Source: Candidatus Aalborgicola bjergmarkensis (GTDB lineage Bacteria; Pseudomonadota; Gammaproteobacteria; Burkholderiales; Burkholderiaceae_C). From it: 64,000 nt of DNA. The notes under the pieces were generated by a model. That model had not been told where the DNA came from. It saw nothing but the letters and a program-made list of their open reading frames with translations, and did not search any database. Where the stretch lies: assembly GCA_016708725.1 (NCBI GenBank), contig JADJFE010000003.1, forward strand, positions 124,001 through 188,000. Reading direction: 5' to 3'. Below are positions 7,161 to 15,641 of this stretch, in pieces (within the stretch, counting starts at the first letter, position 1; every line of letters begins with the position of its first letter). The position numbers and the translations under genes are program-made.

Positions 7161-7930
7161 TGTGCGGTGTAGATAATTTTCAAACAATCCGGGTTTCCGA
7201 TGTGGGTGTGCTATTTTCCATCACGCTCAATAGGGAAAAAGAGAAAAACGGAATCAACCGGGTGATGCTGGACGAAATCGCACAGGCTATCCGCAAGGCC
7301 GAGGAATCCACGCAATGCAAGATTATCTTGATTGAAGGACATAAAGGTTTCTTTTCGTATGGAATGGATTTGGAAGAAGTGGTCGAAGGTAAATCCACGA
7401 TTCTGGATCGTGACAAAAATGGCGGCGTGGGGTTTTTCCAGATTTTGCGGAGTTTGATCCAGTCTTCGAAACTTGTAGTGTCTGTTATTGATGGACGAGC
7501 ACTGGGCGGGGCTGTGGGATTGATTGCTGCAAGTGATATTGCCATCTCGACACAACGCAGTGTGTTTAGCCTTCCAGAGATACGGCACGGACTGATTGCT
7601 GCGAATGTATCCCCCTTTTTAATTCGGAAAATAGGGTTCGCAAAAACCTACAAGATGGCATTGTCTGCGGCGATTTTGCGCGCCAACGAGGCTCAGCAGA
7701 TTGGACTGATTGATTCGATTTGTGACGACACCCGGATGGCGGTAGCCGGGATCGTTGAGAAATTCTCTTTTATAGATAGTGACGCCATAAAGCGAAACAA
7801 GGCGTATTTCAACAAACTGCATCCAGTGAATGCGCATGAAGAAAACATTGCTTTTCTGGCAATTCAATCCTGTTTGCATGACGAGTTGGTGATTGAAAGG
7901 ATACGCAAAAATCAACAGGGGGTTTTTTGA
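7160..7930 (+). CDS. Enoyl-CoA hydratase/isomerase of the PksH/PksI (beta-branching) type
   Basis: The start is ATG 7160, overlapping the previous stop and preceded by GGGAG; an earlier in-frame start would lie deep inside the ketosynthase gene. The 256-residue crotonase-fold protein has the two oxyanion-hole segments FFSYGMDLEE and DGRALGGAVGLIAASD. The first is close to the FCTGMDFEE of polyketide-associated hydratases such as PksH and CurE. The later LPEIRHGLIAANVSPFLIRK also follows that subfamily. In known cassettes these enzymes dehydrate, or decarboxylate, an HMG-like acyl-ACP. I cannot tell ECH1 from ECH2 by eye. Its place between a ketosynthase and an HMG-synthase-like gene supports the beta-branching reading. 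Confidence 0.85.
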   Translation: MCGVDNFQTIRVSDVGVLFSITLNREKEKNGINRVMLDEIAQAIRKAEESTQCKIILIEGHKGFFSYGMDLEEVVEGKSTILDRDKNGGVGFFQILRSLIQSSKLVVSVIDGRALGGAVGLIAASDIAISTQRSVFSLPEIRHGLIAANVSPFLIRKIGFAKTYKMALSAAILRANEAQQIGLIDSICDDTRMAVAGIVEKFSFIDSDAIKRNKAYFNKLHPVNAHEENIAFLAIQSCLHDELVIERIRKNQQGVF

Positions 7931-7988
7931 AGTGTAGCCTGACCAGAAACTGCATTTTGTACACGAGAATAACATGAGGAGATTGATT

Positions 7989-9176
7989 ATGAATAAAGTA
8001 AATATCGGGATAGAGTCATTGGGGTTTTATTCGCCGCGATATTATTTTCCACTTTCATCACTTGCACAAGCAAGAGGGCTTGACGATGATGAGAAGTATG
8101 GCAAGGGTCTTTGGCAAGAAAAAATGTCAGTTGCGCCGCCAAACGAGGATATTGTCACCATGGGGGCAAGTGCTGCTGCGTATGCACTCGAAGGAGTGGA
8201 TAAAACGACGATTTGCGCCATTCTTTTTGCAACTGAATCCAGTTTCGACTATTCCAAGTCGGCGGGTATTTTTATTCATGATCTGCTGGGCCTGCCCCAA
8301 GCGTGCATGGTATTGGAATGTAAGCAGGCTTGTTCAAGTGGCGCCGCAGCATTGAAAATCTCTTTGGGCCTGCTTGCATTGCAGGATTCCCATAAAAAAA
8401 TCCTCGTCATCACTTCCGACATCTCGTTATATGAACTTGGCTCTGCTGCTGAACCGACACAAGGTGCGGGCGCATGTGCATTTGTTGTTTCCACCGACCC
8501 AAAGATTTTGACAATCGAGAATTACTGGGGACATCACGCAAAAAATGTACCAGATTTTTGGCGGCCAAACTATATGCTCCACCCGATAGCGAGTGGCAAA
8601 CAATCTATCGAGAATTATTTGCAAAGTCTGCAAGGCGCATGGCAACAATACCATCAGGAATCAAATTTCCAGTTACAGAATATTGATGGCTATTGCTTTC
8701 ACCTGCCTTACTCAAGAATGGCAGAAAAGGCAATCATCCATTTGTACAAAAAACTAAACAAACAAACATTGCCAGATGAAATGTTTGAACGCTGCATGCT
8801 GTCAACGTCATACAGCAAGGAGATCGGGAATTGCTACACCGCATCATTATTTATTGGCTTATTGTCCCTGCTTGAAAATAATGCATCTTCCCTGGAAGGC
8901 GCAAGAATTGGCATGTTTAGTTATGGGTCTGGATGCTCGGCAATCTTTTTTAGTGGCATTATTTCCGAAGGCTACGCAAAGCATATAAGCCAACAACATA
9001 CTCGCGTAGCGCTTGATGAAAGGTCTCCACTTTCTTACGATGAGTATGAAAAATTCCATACGTTCGCAGTCGCGGATGCAAGTGGAAATATGGCGATACC
9101 CCAGTATCAGACCGGAAGATTCAGATTGGACTCGGTGGTTGGACATCACAGAAACTACGCCACTGCATCGTCCTGA
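7989..9176 (+). CDS. HMG-CoA-synthase-like enzyme (HCS family)
   Basis: The start is ATG 7989, seven bases after AGGAG. The 395-residue protein carries the complete catalytic set of 3-hydroxy-3-methylglutaryl synthases: Glu83 (FATESSFDYSKS), Cys115 (ECKQACSSGAAALK) and His238 (YCFHLPYSRMAEKA), plus the SYGSGCSAIFFSG segment. HCS-type enzymes attack a beta-ketoacyl-ACP with acetate to place a branch on the beta carbon. Bacterial mevalonate-pathway enzymes are the alternative, but no mevalonate genes are nearby and the neighbours fit branching of an acyl chain. The gene is A+T-rich like its neighbours and is followed after 44 bases by the large ligase-ACP-synthase fusion. Confidence 0.88.
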   Translation: MNKVNIGIESLGFYSPRYYFPLSSLAQARGLDDDEKYGKGLWQEKMSVAPPNEDIVTMGASAAAYALEGVDKTTICAILFATESSFDYSKSAGIFIHDLLGLPQACMVLECKQACSSGAAALKISLGLLALQDSHKKILVITSDISLYELGSAAEPTQGAGACAFVVSTDPKILTIENYWGHHAKNVPDFWRPNYMLHPIASGKQSIENYLQSLQGAWQQYHQESNFQLQNIDGYCFHLPYSRMAEKAIIHLYKKLNKQTLPDEMFERCMLSTSYSKEIGNCYTASLFIGLLSLLENNASSLEGARIGMFSYGSGCSAIFFSGIISEGYAKHISQQHTRVALDERSPLSYDEYEKFHTFAVADASGNMAIPQYQTGRFRLDSVVGHHRNYATASS

Positions 9177-9220
9177 AATTCAAGCAATCAAAAAATTATA
9201 TATTTATCGGAGACACATCT

Positions 9221-12200
9221 ATGCCAACAATTCTTCATCGCCTCGCACATTACTCGACCACCGATCCTGATCGAACGGCTTTTATTCTCGAAAAAATGGG
9301 CTGTCAACCCATCTCTCTGAGCTACGCGCAATTGCATAGCAGGAGTAACGCCGTGGCTGCCTGGTTGCGACAACAGGTTGCGGCGGGTGATCGCGTCGTT
9401 TTGGCATTTCCAAACGGGTTGGATTTCGTGGTGTCGTTTTTTGGTTGTTTGGCGGCAGGGGTACTGGCCGTACCTGTACCCTTGGCGGCCAAGGGCAAAG
9501 TGCATCATCGCCTCAACTCGATTATTCATGACAGCAATCCAAAGTTGATTCTGACGCCACGAATCTCAGTTTCGGGTTTTGCAGAACAAAATGTAGCTGT
9601 CCAGGCGTTTGAAGATATTGATCTTGATGGCAACAGTTCTGATGTTATTCCACTGTCTGCAAATCCGGATGATATTGCTTATCTTCAATATACTTCTGGT
9701 TCGACACGTGATCCGAAAGGAGTAATGGTTTCTCACGGGAACATTATGGCCTGCTGCGAAATGATCAAGATTTCATCTGCCACGAAGAATGATACGCGGA
9801 TGGCATCGTGGCTACCTAATTATCACGATTTTTCATTAGTCGCTTATACACTTACTCCCGTATATGTATCCACACTGGCGGTTCTGATCGAACAGGATGA
9901 ATTCTTGCAAAATCCACTATTCTGGTTGCAAGTCATATCGAAATATAAAATAGAACATTCCGGTGCGCCAAATTTTGCTTACGATTATTGCGTCAAACGC
10001 ATCAAGGATGAAGAAAAGTCCAAGCTCGATCTGTCCTCATGGCGAATAGCTGTTAATGGTGCCGAACCAGTTCTCGCAAAAACTCTGACGCGGTTTACCA
10101 AAGCATTTTCAAGTTGTGGTTTCAAATTTCCCCAGTTTGTTCCAGCTTATGGCTTGGCGGAAAGCACGCTTCTTGTGGCAGGCAAAGCCCATGATAAGTC
10201 GATTGTTATTCAAATAGCCGACAAACAGGCTCTGGAGCAGCACCGCTATCAGGCTGCTGCATCGGAAAGTAAGGATGGCGTGGCGCTTGTCGGCTACGAT
10301 CTTGGCTGGGGTGATACCGAGATTCGCATTGTGGACCCTACCACGCTCCATTCGGTCGATGAGGGTTTTGTGGGGGAGGTTTGGGTGCGTGGGAGTGCAG
10401 TATGCCAGGGATACTGGGATCGCCCTGATGAATCGTCGCAGACATTTCATGCAGTTTTGTCTGGAGATACAAAAAGCCATCGCTATTTGCGAACGGGAGA
10501 TTTGGGTTTTATATACGATGGTAAGTTGTATATAACGGGCCGACTCAAGGATTTGATTATCATCCGGGGCCGGAATTTATATCCACAGGATATTGAGCAC
10601 AGTATCGAACTGGCCGTACCAGATATTAAAAAGCCTTGCGCCGCGTTTTCGCTTGATGTGGACGGGGAGGAGCGCCTGGGGATTGCCATTGAACTGCGCA
10701 GCGGGCTTTATGAAAAATTTCATCAGATTGCCATAGACCCTTATGCTTTTTGCCGAACGCTTGATTCACTGGTGCGGCAAATACGTGATGCCGTGTTCCG
10801 GGCGCACGATGTCAACCCTTATGCCATTGCCTTCATTCGTCCGGGCAAATTTCCGGTGACTTCCAGTGGCAAGGTCCAGCGGGGGCGTTGCCGAAATTTG
10901 ATTACCGCGCATACTCAGGCGCCGCATGAACCGGCGTTCTATGTCTGGTGGCAACAGCAAGAAACGTTCGCTCCAGAACACGAACAAACTGCCGATGGGC
11001 CACAGCCATCGTCTTCGGTTTTAGCCTTGATTCAGAAGGTTCTTCTCGACTACATGAACATGGCGGGCTTGGCAACCGCAACCCATGTTGACCCGGACAC
11101 GCCGTTTGGTGCGCTGGGCTTGGACTCGCTCGGTGTGGTGGCTTTGGGGATGGAGATTGAACGGCAAAGCAATTTTCGCCTCGATATGGACCTTATCTAT
11201 GCCCACGATACGGCAAGAAAGCTGGCCAAATGTCTGGAGGATCGCAGCCGGATTGCCAGCGAACAAGAGGTTCCTCGTCTACCGGATCGCCTGTTGGGCC
11301 TCAACGCGCGCGTCGAGAAAGTCAGGCAGGCTGGGCTGTATTGCTTTCAGCCGACCATTGATTCCCGCAGGGGGGCATGGGTTACGGTGGATGGCAAAGA
11401 TTCTTTGGTCATGGCATCCTACAGCTATCTCGGTCTGATGGGCGATCCGCGTGTCGAGCAAGCGGCGAAGGATGCCGTAGACCAGTTCAGCACCGGCACG
11501 CATGGCGCGCGGATGCTTGCTGGCACCTTGCGCCTGCACCGCCAACTGGAAGCAGCCATCGCCCGCTTCAAAGGCATGGAAGCAGCACTGGTTTTCACCA
11601 GTGGCTATATCACCAATCTGTCGGCGATTGCAACGCTGGTGGGGCCGGGCGACACGGTTATCGGTGACAACCTGAATCATGCCAGTATCGTGGATGGCTG
11701 CCGCTTCTCCGGCGCCCGGTTCATGCCCTTTCACCACAACGACCTTGCCGATCTGGAACGTTGCCTAAAGGCAGCGGAAGGATTGCGACTGGTCATCGTG
11801 GATGGCGTTTTCAGCATGGAGGGAGACATCGCACCGCTCCCCGAGATTGTGCGACTCTGCCGAACCTACGGTGCTTCGCTGATGGTGGATGAAGCGCATA
11901 GCGTGGGCGTAATCGGTGCCACGGGGCACGGAATTGTCGAACATTTCGGGTTGCAACCGGACTGTATCGACATCCACATGGGCACCCTGTCCAAAACGAT
12001 TCCCAGCAGCGGCGGCTACATCGCGGGGAGCCACGCGCTGATTGACGCGCTCAGCCATAACGCACGCGGTTCCATTTTTTCCGGCGCAATGGCACCTGCG
12101 CAGGCGGGTGCGGCCTTGGGTGCCTTGCGCGTCATCGAAGCGCAACCCGAGAGAGTGCGCGATCTTCAGGCCAAGGCTGAATACTTCCGCAAGGGGTTGC

Positions 12201-12454
12201 AGGCGCTGCAATTTGACACCTTCAAGTCTGAAACTGCGATTGTCCCCATCCGCTGCGCCGACGAGAGCCAAGCTTACCGCATGACCAAATCGTGTCAGGA
12301 GAAGGGGCTGTTTGTATTGCCAGTGGTTTATCCGGCAGTTCCCAAGGACGCCCCGCGACTGCGTACCACGGTCACGTCTGCCCATACCTACGAAGACATT
12401 GATTTTGCCTTGCGCGTGTTCGCAGAAGCAGGCCGGGCGTGTGGGGTCATTTGA
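9221..12454 (+). CDS. Trifunctional fatty-acyl-AMP ligase - acyl carrier protein - alpha-oxoamine synthase
   Basis: This 1077-residue fusion has three parts. Residues ~1-580 are a fatty-acyl-AMP ligase (P-loop-like YTSGSTRDPKGVMVSHGN at ~157-174, then SWLPNYHDFS, AYGLAEST, YLRTGDLGF, GRLKDLIIIRGRNLYPQDIE). Residues ~605-675 are a carrier domain with GLDSL, whose Ser (~637) takes phosphopantetheine. Residues ~690-1077 are a PLP-dependent oxoamine synthase (MVDEAHSVG; Lys ~925 in GTLSKTIPSSGGY). The expected chemistry is to activate a fatty acid as acyl-AMP, load it on the carrier, and condense it with an amino acid, with loss of CO2, to an alpha-aminoketone. Fused ACP-AONS proteins occur in PigH and SxtA. 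Base composition rises sharply after ~10.9 kb, so the two halves may have different origins. Confidence 0.92.
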   Translation: MPTILHRLAHYSTTDPDRTAFILEKMGCQPISLSYAQLHSRSNAVAAWLRQQVAAGDRVVLAFPNGLDFVVSFFGCLAAGVLAVPVPLAAKGKVHHRLNSIIHDSNPKLILTPRISVSGFAEQNVAVQAFEDIDLDGNSSDVIPLSANPDDIAYLQYTSGSTRDPKGVMVSHGNIMACCEMIKISSATKNDTRMASWLPNYHDFSLVAYTLTPVYVSTLAVLIEQDEFLQNPLFWLQVISKYKIEHSGAPNFAYDYCVKRIKDEEKSKLDLSSWRIAVNGAEPVLAKTLTRFTKAFSSCGFKFPQFVPAYGLAESTLLVAGKAHDKSIVIQIADKQALEQHRYQAAASESKDGVALVGYDLGWGDTEIRIVDPTTLHSVDEGFVGEVWVRGSAVCQGYWDRPDESSQTFHAVLSGDTKSHRYLRTGDLGFIYDGKLYITGRLKDLIIIRGRNLYPQDIEHSIELAVPDIKKPCAAFSLDVDGEERLGIAIELRSGLYEKFHQIAIDPYAFCRTLDSLVRQIRDAVFRAHDVNPYAIAFIRPGKFPVTSSGKVQRGRCRNLITAHTQAPHEPAFYVWWQQQETFAPEHEQTADGPQPSSSVLALIQKVLLDYMNMAGLATATHVDPDTPFGALGLDSLGVVALGMEIERQSNFRLDMDLIYAHDTARKLAKCLEDRSRIASEQEVPRLPDRLLGLNARVEKVRQAGLYCFQPTIDSRRGAWVTVDGKDSLVMASYSYLGLMGDPRVEQAAKDAVDQFSTGTHGARMLAGTLRLHRQLEAAIARFKGMEAALVFTSGYITNLSAIATLVGPGDTVIGDNLNHASIVDGCRFSGARFMPFHHNDLADLERCLKAAEGLRLVIVDGVFSMEGDIAPLPEIVRLCRTYGASLMVDEAHSVGVIGATGHGIVEHFGLQPDCIDIHMGTLSKTIPSSGGYIAGSHALIDALSHNARGSIFSGAMAPAQAGAALGALRVIEAQPERVRDLQAKAEYFRKGLQALQFDTFKSETAIVPIRCADESQAYRMTKSCQEKGLFVLPVVYPAVPKDAPRLRTTVTSAHTYEDIDFALRVFAEAGRACGVI

Positions 12455-12480
12455 CGATCAGCTCAGGGGAGGACTTCCAC

Positions 12481-13251
12481 ATGCACAACAGTCTGAATAG
12501 CATCGGTCGATTAAAGAAGCTGTTCCCTTTGCAGCGCGCCACACCGCTATCGGTACGTCTTGCCGCACATCCAGAGGAACGCGCAGCCTTGATTGCGTTG
12601 CGCACCCACACCTATCGGCAAGTCGGCAAACACCAGAAAGAGGAGCTGATGACGGATCAATTTGACGCGGATGCCCTGTTGGTTGGCGTGTGGCAAGGCG
12701 AAGAGCCCATTGCAAGCGCACGGGTCATCTGGCGCAAACCCGACGACGAGTGGGAGCATGACCGCTTCGTCGAATGGTCTGATATATTTCCCCCGCGCGA
12801 GAACTGCGTGGAGATTTCACGGTTTTGCGTCACCGAGAAAGCGCGTAGCTGGGCCGCCATACGCGCCCTATGTACCGGGATACTGGAAGCCCTCTGTCGT
12901 ACCGGAAAAGCGGAATTCGTTGCCTGTTGCACGGATGAATTTGTCCCGCTCTATCGCCAATTCTTCGGCGCCCAAATGCTGGGACAACCCTTTATTCATA
13001 GTGACTTAGGCCCAAAACCGCATTACATGTTTCGATGCGACTATCGTTCCTGCAGTGTTTGTCGCGGAATCACCTTCATCCCCTGGCTCGTGCTGTGGCC
13101 GAGCGGTACCCGTTCCTTCATGCGGCAGTACCCGCACATGTTTCCCGATGTCACCAATGCACAGCGGGCGCTACTGCTTGCGGGTGCAATCGTGGAACCT
13201 TTCGCCGCTTACGTGTTTGGTGTGTGGCGGCAGGGGAGGAAGAAGCGGTGA
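12481..13251 (+). CDS. GNAT-fold acyltransferase resembling N-acyl amino acid (FeeM) or AHL synthases
   Basis: The start is ATG 12481 with GGGGAGG upstream, 26 bases after the fusion gene. This 256-residue protein contains an N-terminal segment LIALRTHTYRQVGKHQKEEL, then LLVGVWQGEEPIASARVIW and CVEISRFCVTEKARS. This is the order expected in the autoinducer-synthase/FeeM branch of the acetyltransferase fold, where an acyl group from acyl-ACP is placed on an amine. The C-terminal ~60 residues (SCSVCRGITFIPWLVLWPSG, then a hydrophobic patch) may associate with the membrane. Its position suggests it acylates the aminoketone product, or uses the same carrier-bound acyl chain. The family call is moderate and the substrate is unknown. 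Confidence 0.7.
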   Translation: MHNSLNSIGRLKKLFPLQRATPLSVRLAAHPEERAALIALRTHTYRQVGKHQKEELMTDQFDADALLVGVWQGEEPIASARVIWRKPDDEWEHDRFVEWSDIFPPRENCVEISRFCVTEKARSWAAIRALCTGILEALCRTGKAEFVACCTDEFVPLYRQFFGAQMLGQPFIHSDLGPKPHYMFRCDYRSCSVCRGITFIPWLVLWPSGTRSFMRQYPHMFPDVTNAQRALLLAGAIVEPFAAYVFGVWRQGRKKR

Positions 13252-13320
13252 GTATGGTGGCTGTGGCCCAAGGAGGACAGCCGCATCGAAAACCAGAAAC
13301 CCGTTGCGTTGGATCACAGC

Positions 13321-13650
13321 TCAGGCGAATTGCAACTCAATCTTGCCGGGCCGACGACGCACCGGGCCAACGATGATCTTGACGTCGTGGCCTAGCTTCG
13401 TCACCAACTCAAGCAGCTTGACTTCGCTCACACCACGGAACTGGCCCCGCGTGATTTGCGACACCTTCGACTGATCAATCCCGAGCAATTCGGCGGCACC
13501 CTCTTGAGTCAGGCGGCGCGCTTTGATTGCGCGGGCAATCTCAGCTGCGAGTTGAGACTTGCGCTGCATCTCTGCCGCATCGGCATAACCCAGGTCGGCG
13601 TAGACGTTCGTGCTGCCTTCCTCGATGGTGATTTCGTTGTTCCCATTCAT
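13321..13650 (-). CDS. HigA-like antitoxin (XRE helix-turn-helix)
   Basis: The start is ATG 13650, which overlaps the toxin stop (ATGA); longer starts would lie inside the toxin. This 109-residue protein has a helix-turn-helix at about 37-75 (RRLTQEGAAELLGIDQSKVS) typical of the HTH_37/HigA antitoxin group. As antitoxin it should bind the toxin and repress the shared promoter upstream of 14030. Toxin-first order with a four-base overlap is usual for HigBA systems. It is the first of several toxin-antitoxin modules clustered to 19.2 kb. Confidence 0.88.
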   Translation of the reverse strand: MNGNNEITIEEGSTNVYADLGYADAAEMQRKSQLAAEIARAIKARRLTQEGAAELLGIDQSKVSQITRGQFRGVSEVKLLELVTKLGHDVKIIVGPVRRRPGKIELQFA

Positions 13651-14030
13651 CCTGATTCTCCTTGCTTGATTTTCCAGCTCTCGAAATCCTGTCTGGCGAC
13701 CTTCAGGCGGGCGTTGATCAAATCCATATCTTCTTTCGACGTTTTGTTTCCGCTCTTGGACTTCTTCTGAAAGCAGTGTAGGACGTAGACCCATCCAGTG
13801 AACTTGACCGTGTAAACGGCCCGGTAGGTGTCACTGCGAAAATCCTCGACCACCTCCAGAACTCCAGCGGAGCCGAACCCCCTCATCGCCTTGGCATCCT
13901 GGTGCTTGCCACCCGCTTGTGCAAGGTCAATGGCGTGTCCGAAAACGTCTTTCACGTCCTCGGGCATTAAATCCAGATCGCGCTTGGCCGAACCGATCCA
14001 TTTAAGAGGCTTGCGAGTCTGCTTCGTCAT
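13647..14030 (-). CDS. HigB-like toxin (RelE/ParE superfamily, Gp49-like)
   Basis: This 127-residue basic protein has the Gp49/HigB signature: KPLKWIGSAKRDLDLMPEDV near the start, then YRAVYTVKFTGWVYVLHCF and QKKSKSGNKT. Family members are ribosome-dependent mRNA endonucleases that block translation unless bound by the partner antitoxin. It is transcribed with, and upstream of, the HigA-like gene. All parts appear intact. Confidence 0.88.
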   Translation of the reverse strand: MTKQTRKPLKWIGSAKRDLDLMPEDVKDVFGHAIDLAQAGGKHQDAKAMRGFGSAGVLEVVEDFRSDTYRAVYTVKFTGWVYVLHCFQKKSKSGNKTSKEDMDLINARLKVARQDFESWKIKQGESG

Positions 14031-14086
14031 TGGCTTGATTATGCCTATTTAAGCGCAAGCGTTGGCTGAGCGGCGTCGAAGCCAAT

Positions 14087-14818
14087 TCAGACCGCACCAG
14101 ATGAACGCTTGCTACCTGCTTTTTTTGCCACTGCGAAGTCGCTATAGTCCCGATACATCGGCATTATCCTGGAGACGTGAAAACCAGCTTGTTGCAGGGT
14201 TTCCTTGAATTCTTCCGTTGTGTGTGTCCAGTAAATGCCTGATTTCTGATTATTTGCAATAACTTTGTTGTGCGCAGAAACTGTCCTGCCACGATAAAAC
14301 ATCTTCAGTGTATAAAGAAATCCATTCTGCACTACATTTTTTCGGAAGAAATAGAATGCCCAATCTTTGATATCCAGTATCCTTCCGAGGTCACACACTA
14401 CCAAGTGGCCATTCGGCGCTAATTTTTCATAAATACCGGAGATGGCTTCCTTGGGATGGCTCAATGGATATATGGCGTGCACAGATATTACCGCATGTAA
14501 TTTTCCAGCATTATTCAAGTATTCGGTCGTGTCGCTGTTTATGAATTGAATGTTGGAAATTTTTTGTTGGGCTGCTTTTTCCCTGGCTAATGCAATCATC
14601 TGTGGATTGTTGTCAACGTGATGGATGATTGCATTGGGTTTGAGTCCTGCAATGGCAATGGAGAAATTTCCGGTACCAGCGCCCAGGTCGGCAATAATGC
14701 CTCCATCGGGTATGGGTATGTCAGCAAACTCACTGATGGCCTGTTTCACTATGTCCTGATAAGACGGATTGTTACTTGCCATAATGTCATATACATGTGC
14801 GTAGCTTGACCAGTCCAT
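14087..14818 (-). CDS. Class I SAM-dependent methyltransferase
   Basis: The start is ATG 14818, with AGGAGC nine bases upstream. This 243-residue protein has motif I at ~42-53 (IADLGAGTGNFS), an acidic ribose-binding position (HHVDNNPQMI) and the later PNGHLVVCDLG strand of UbiE/COQ5-like small-molecule methyltransferases. Its A+T-rich composition matches the 4-9-kb biosynthetic block, not the host-like toxin genes beside it. It may therefore be a tailoring enzyme of that pathway, separated from it by the inserted HigBA module. The substrate is unknown. It stands alone on its strand. Confidence 0.85.
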   Translation of the reverse strand: MDWSSYAHVYDIMASNNPSYQDIVKQAISEFADIPIPDGGIIADLGAGTGNFSIAIAGLKPNAIIHHVDNNPQMIALAREKAAQQKISNIQFINSDTTEYLNNAGKLHAVISVHAIYPLSHPKEAISGIYEKLAPNGHLVVCDLGRILDIKDWAFYFFRKNVVQNGFLYTLKMFYRGRTVSAHNKVIANNQKSGIYWTHTTEEFKETLQQAGFHVSRIMPMYRDYSDFAVAKKAGSKRSSGAV

Positions 14819-15005
14819 TATCTTTTGCTCCTATGTGAAGTTCCCGATGTAGAGAAATATCTGCATCGCACCTGCCATGATGGACGATAGCACAAATGGT
14901 CTGGTGGTTGATTTGTTGCAGGATCACCCAATGGTGCAGGGCGTGCCGACCTCATTGTTGGTCAAAGGCCAAAACGGGTTTTCCAGAACACGGAATATTG
15001 CGCCA

Positions 15006-15374
15006 TCATGTTTTTGCAATGGTAGCCAGCAGTGTTGCATCAAACGTCAATAAATCAAGACCATGCTGGCTTGCGGTTGCTGCGATGATCGCATCCGGCA
15101 ACTTGATTTTCTTCGCACAGCGAAGCGCAATGGTCGCGTCTTCAATTTCGGCGGTAATGGGTAAATAGGCAAAGCTGGATAAACGGCTACGGATTAGTTG
15201 ATCTTCCAGCAAAGTGATTCCTGGAAACCCCAATAACTCCATTCGTGTGATTGCGCTGTAAGCACATTCGTCTGCCAATAAACCACGCTGCGACACCCAT
15301 TGAGTTGTTTCCGGTGTCGCCTTGAGCATGCCCAAAATGAAATTGGTATCGAGTAGATATTTAACGCCACTCAT
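15006..15374 (-). CDS. PIN-domain toxin (VapC-like)
   Basis: The start ATG 15374 lies just inside the end of the antitoxin gene. The 122-residue protein has the PIN acidic residues: Asp9 in YLLDTNFIL, Glu in AITRMELLGF, Asp in KLPDAIIAATA and Asp in DLLTFDATL. VapC-type toxins are metal-dependent ribonucleases, often specific for tRNA or rRNA. A 14-base overlap with the upstream antitoxin gene supports co-translation. It appears complete. Confidence 0.88.
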   Translation of the reverse strand: MSGVKYLLDTNFILGMLKATPETTQWVSQRGLLADECAYSAITRMELLGFPGITLLEDQLIRSRLSSFAYLPITAEIEDATIALRCAKKIKLPDAIIAATASQHGLDLLTFDATLLATIAKT

Positions 15375-15621
15375 CACGCAGCTTTCTCTGAATATCAACG
15401 GGATTGGCTGCAAAGGTCGCGGAGTTTTCCAGCCCCCCACACAAATCGGCTAATTTGACCGCTTGTGTGTTGGCTATTTGAGCCTTGGCAAAAGGCTTTG
15501 CCGCCGATGTTTCGGACTTGTTGGAGGCCGCATCAAATTCGGCAAACCATCGCCGGAATTCTGCAAGCTCCTGCTGCGGCAGATTCGAAACAACCTGCTC
15601 CAAAGATTCCACTGTAGTCAT
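15361..15621 (-). CDS. Antitoxin partner of the PIN toxin
   Basis: This 86-residue protein begins MTTVESLEQVVSNLPQQELA, a helical, acidic segment with the spacing often seen in antitoxins next to VapC toxins. The C-terminal half is disordered and charged, as expected for the toxin-wrapping part. No classical AbrB or ribbon-helix-helix motif is obvious, so the family name is left open. The overlap with the PIN gene is the main evidence for its role. Confidence 0.75.
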   Translation of the reverse strand: MTTVESLEQVVSNLPQQELAEFRRWFAEFDAASNKSETSAAKPFAKAQIANTQAVKLADLCGGLENSATFAANPVDIQRKLRDEWR

Positions 15622-15641
15622 ACGATCACCCTCAGAAAATG

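Noticed and set aside
7989..9176. A mevalonate-pathway HMG-CoA synthase
   Set aside because: No HMG-CoA reductase, mevalonate kinase or related genes are nearby, and the PksH-like hydratase and ketosynthase point to acyl-ACP branching. I could not fully exclude it.
12481..13251. A true LuxI autoinducer synthase
   Set aside because: No LuxR partner is adjacent, and the conserved residues of LuxI proteins are not all visible; a FeeM-like or related acyltransferase is the safer call.
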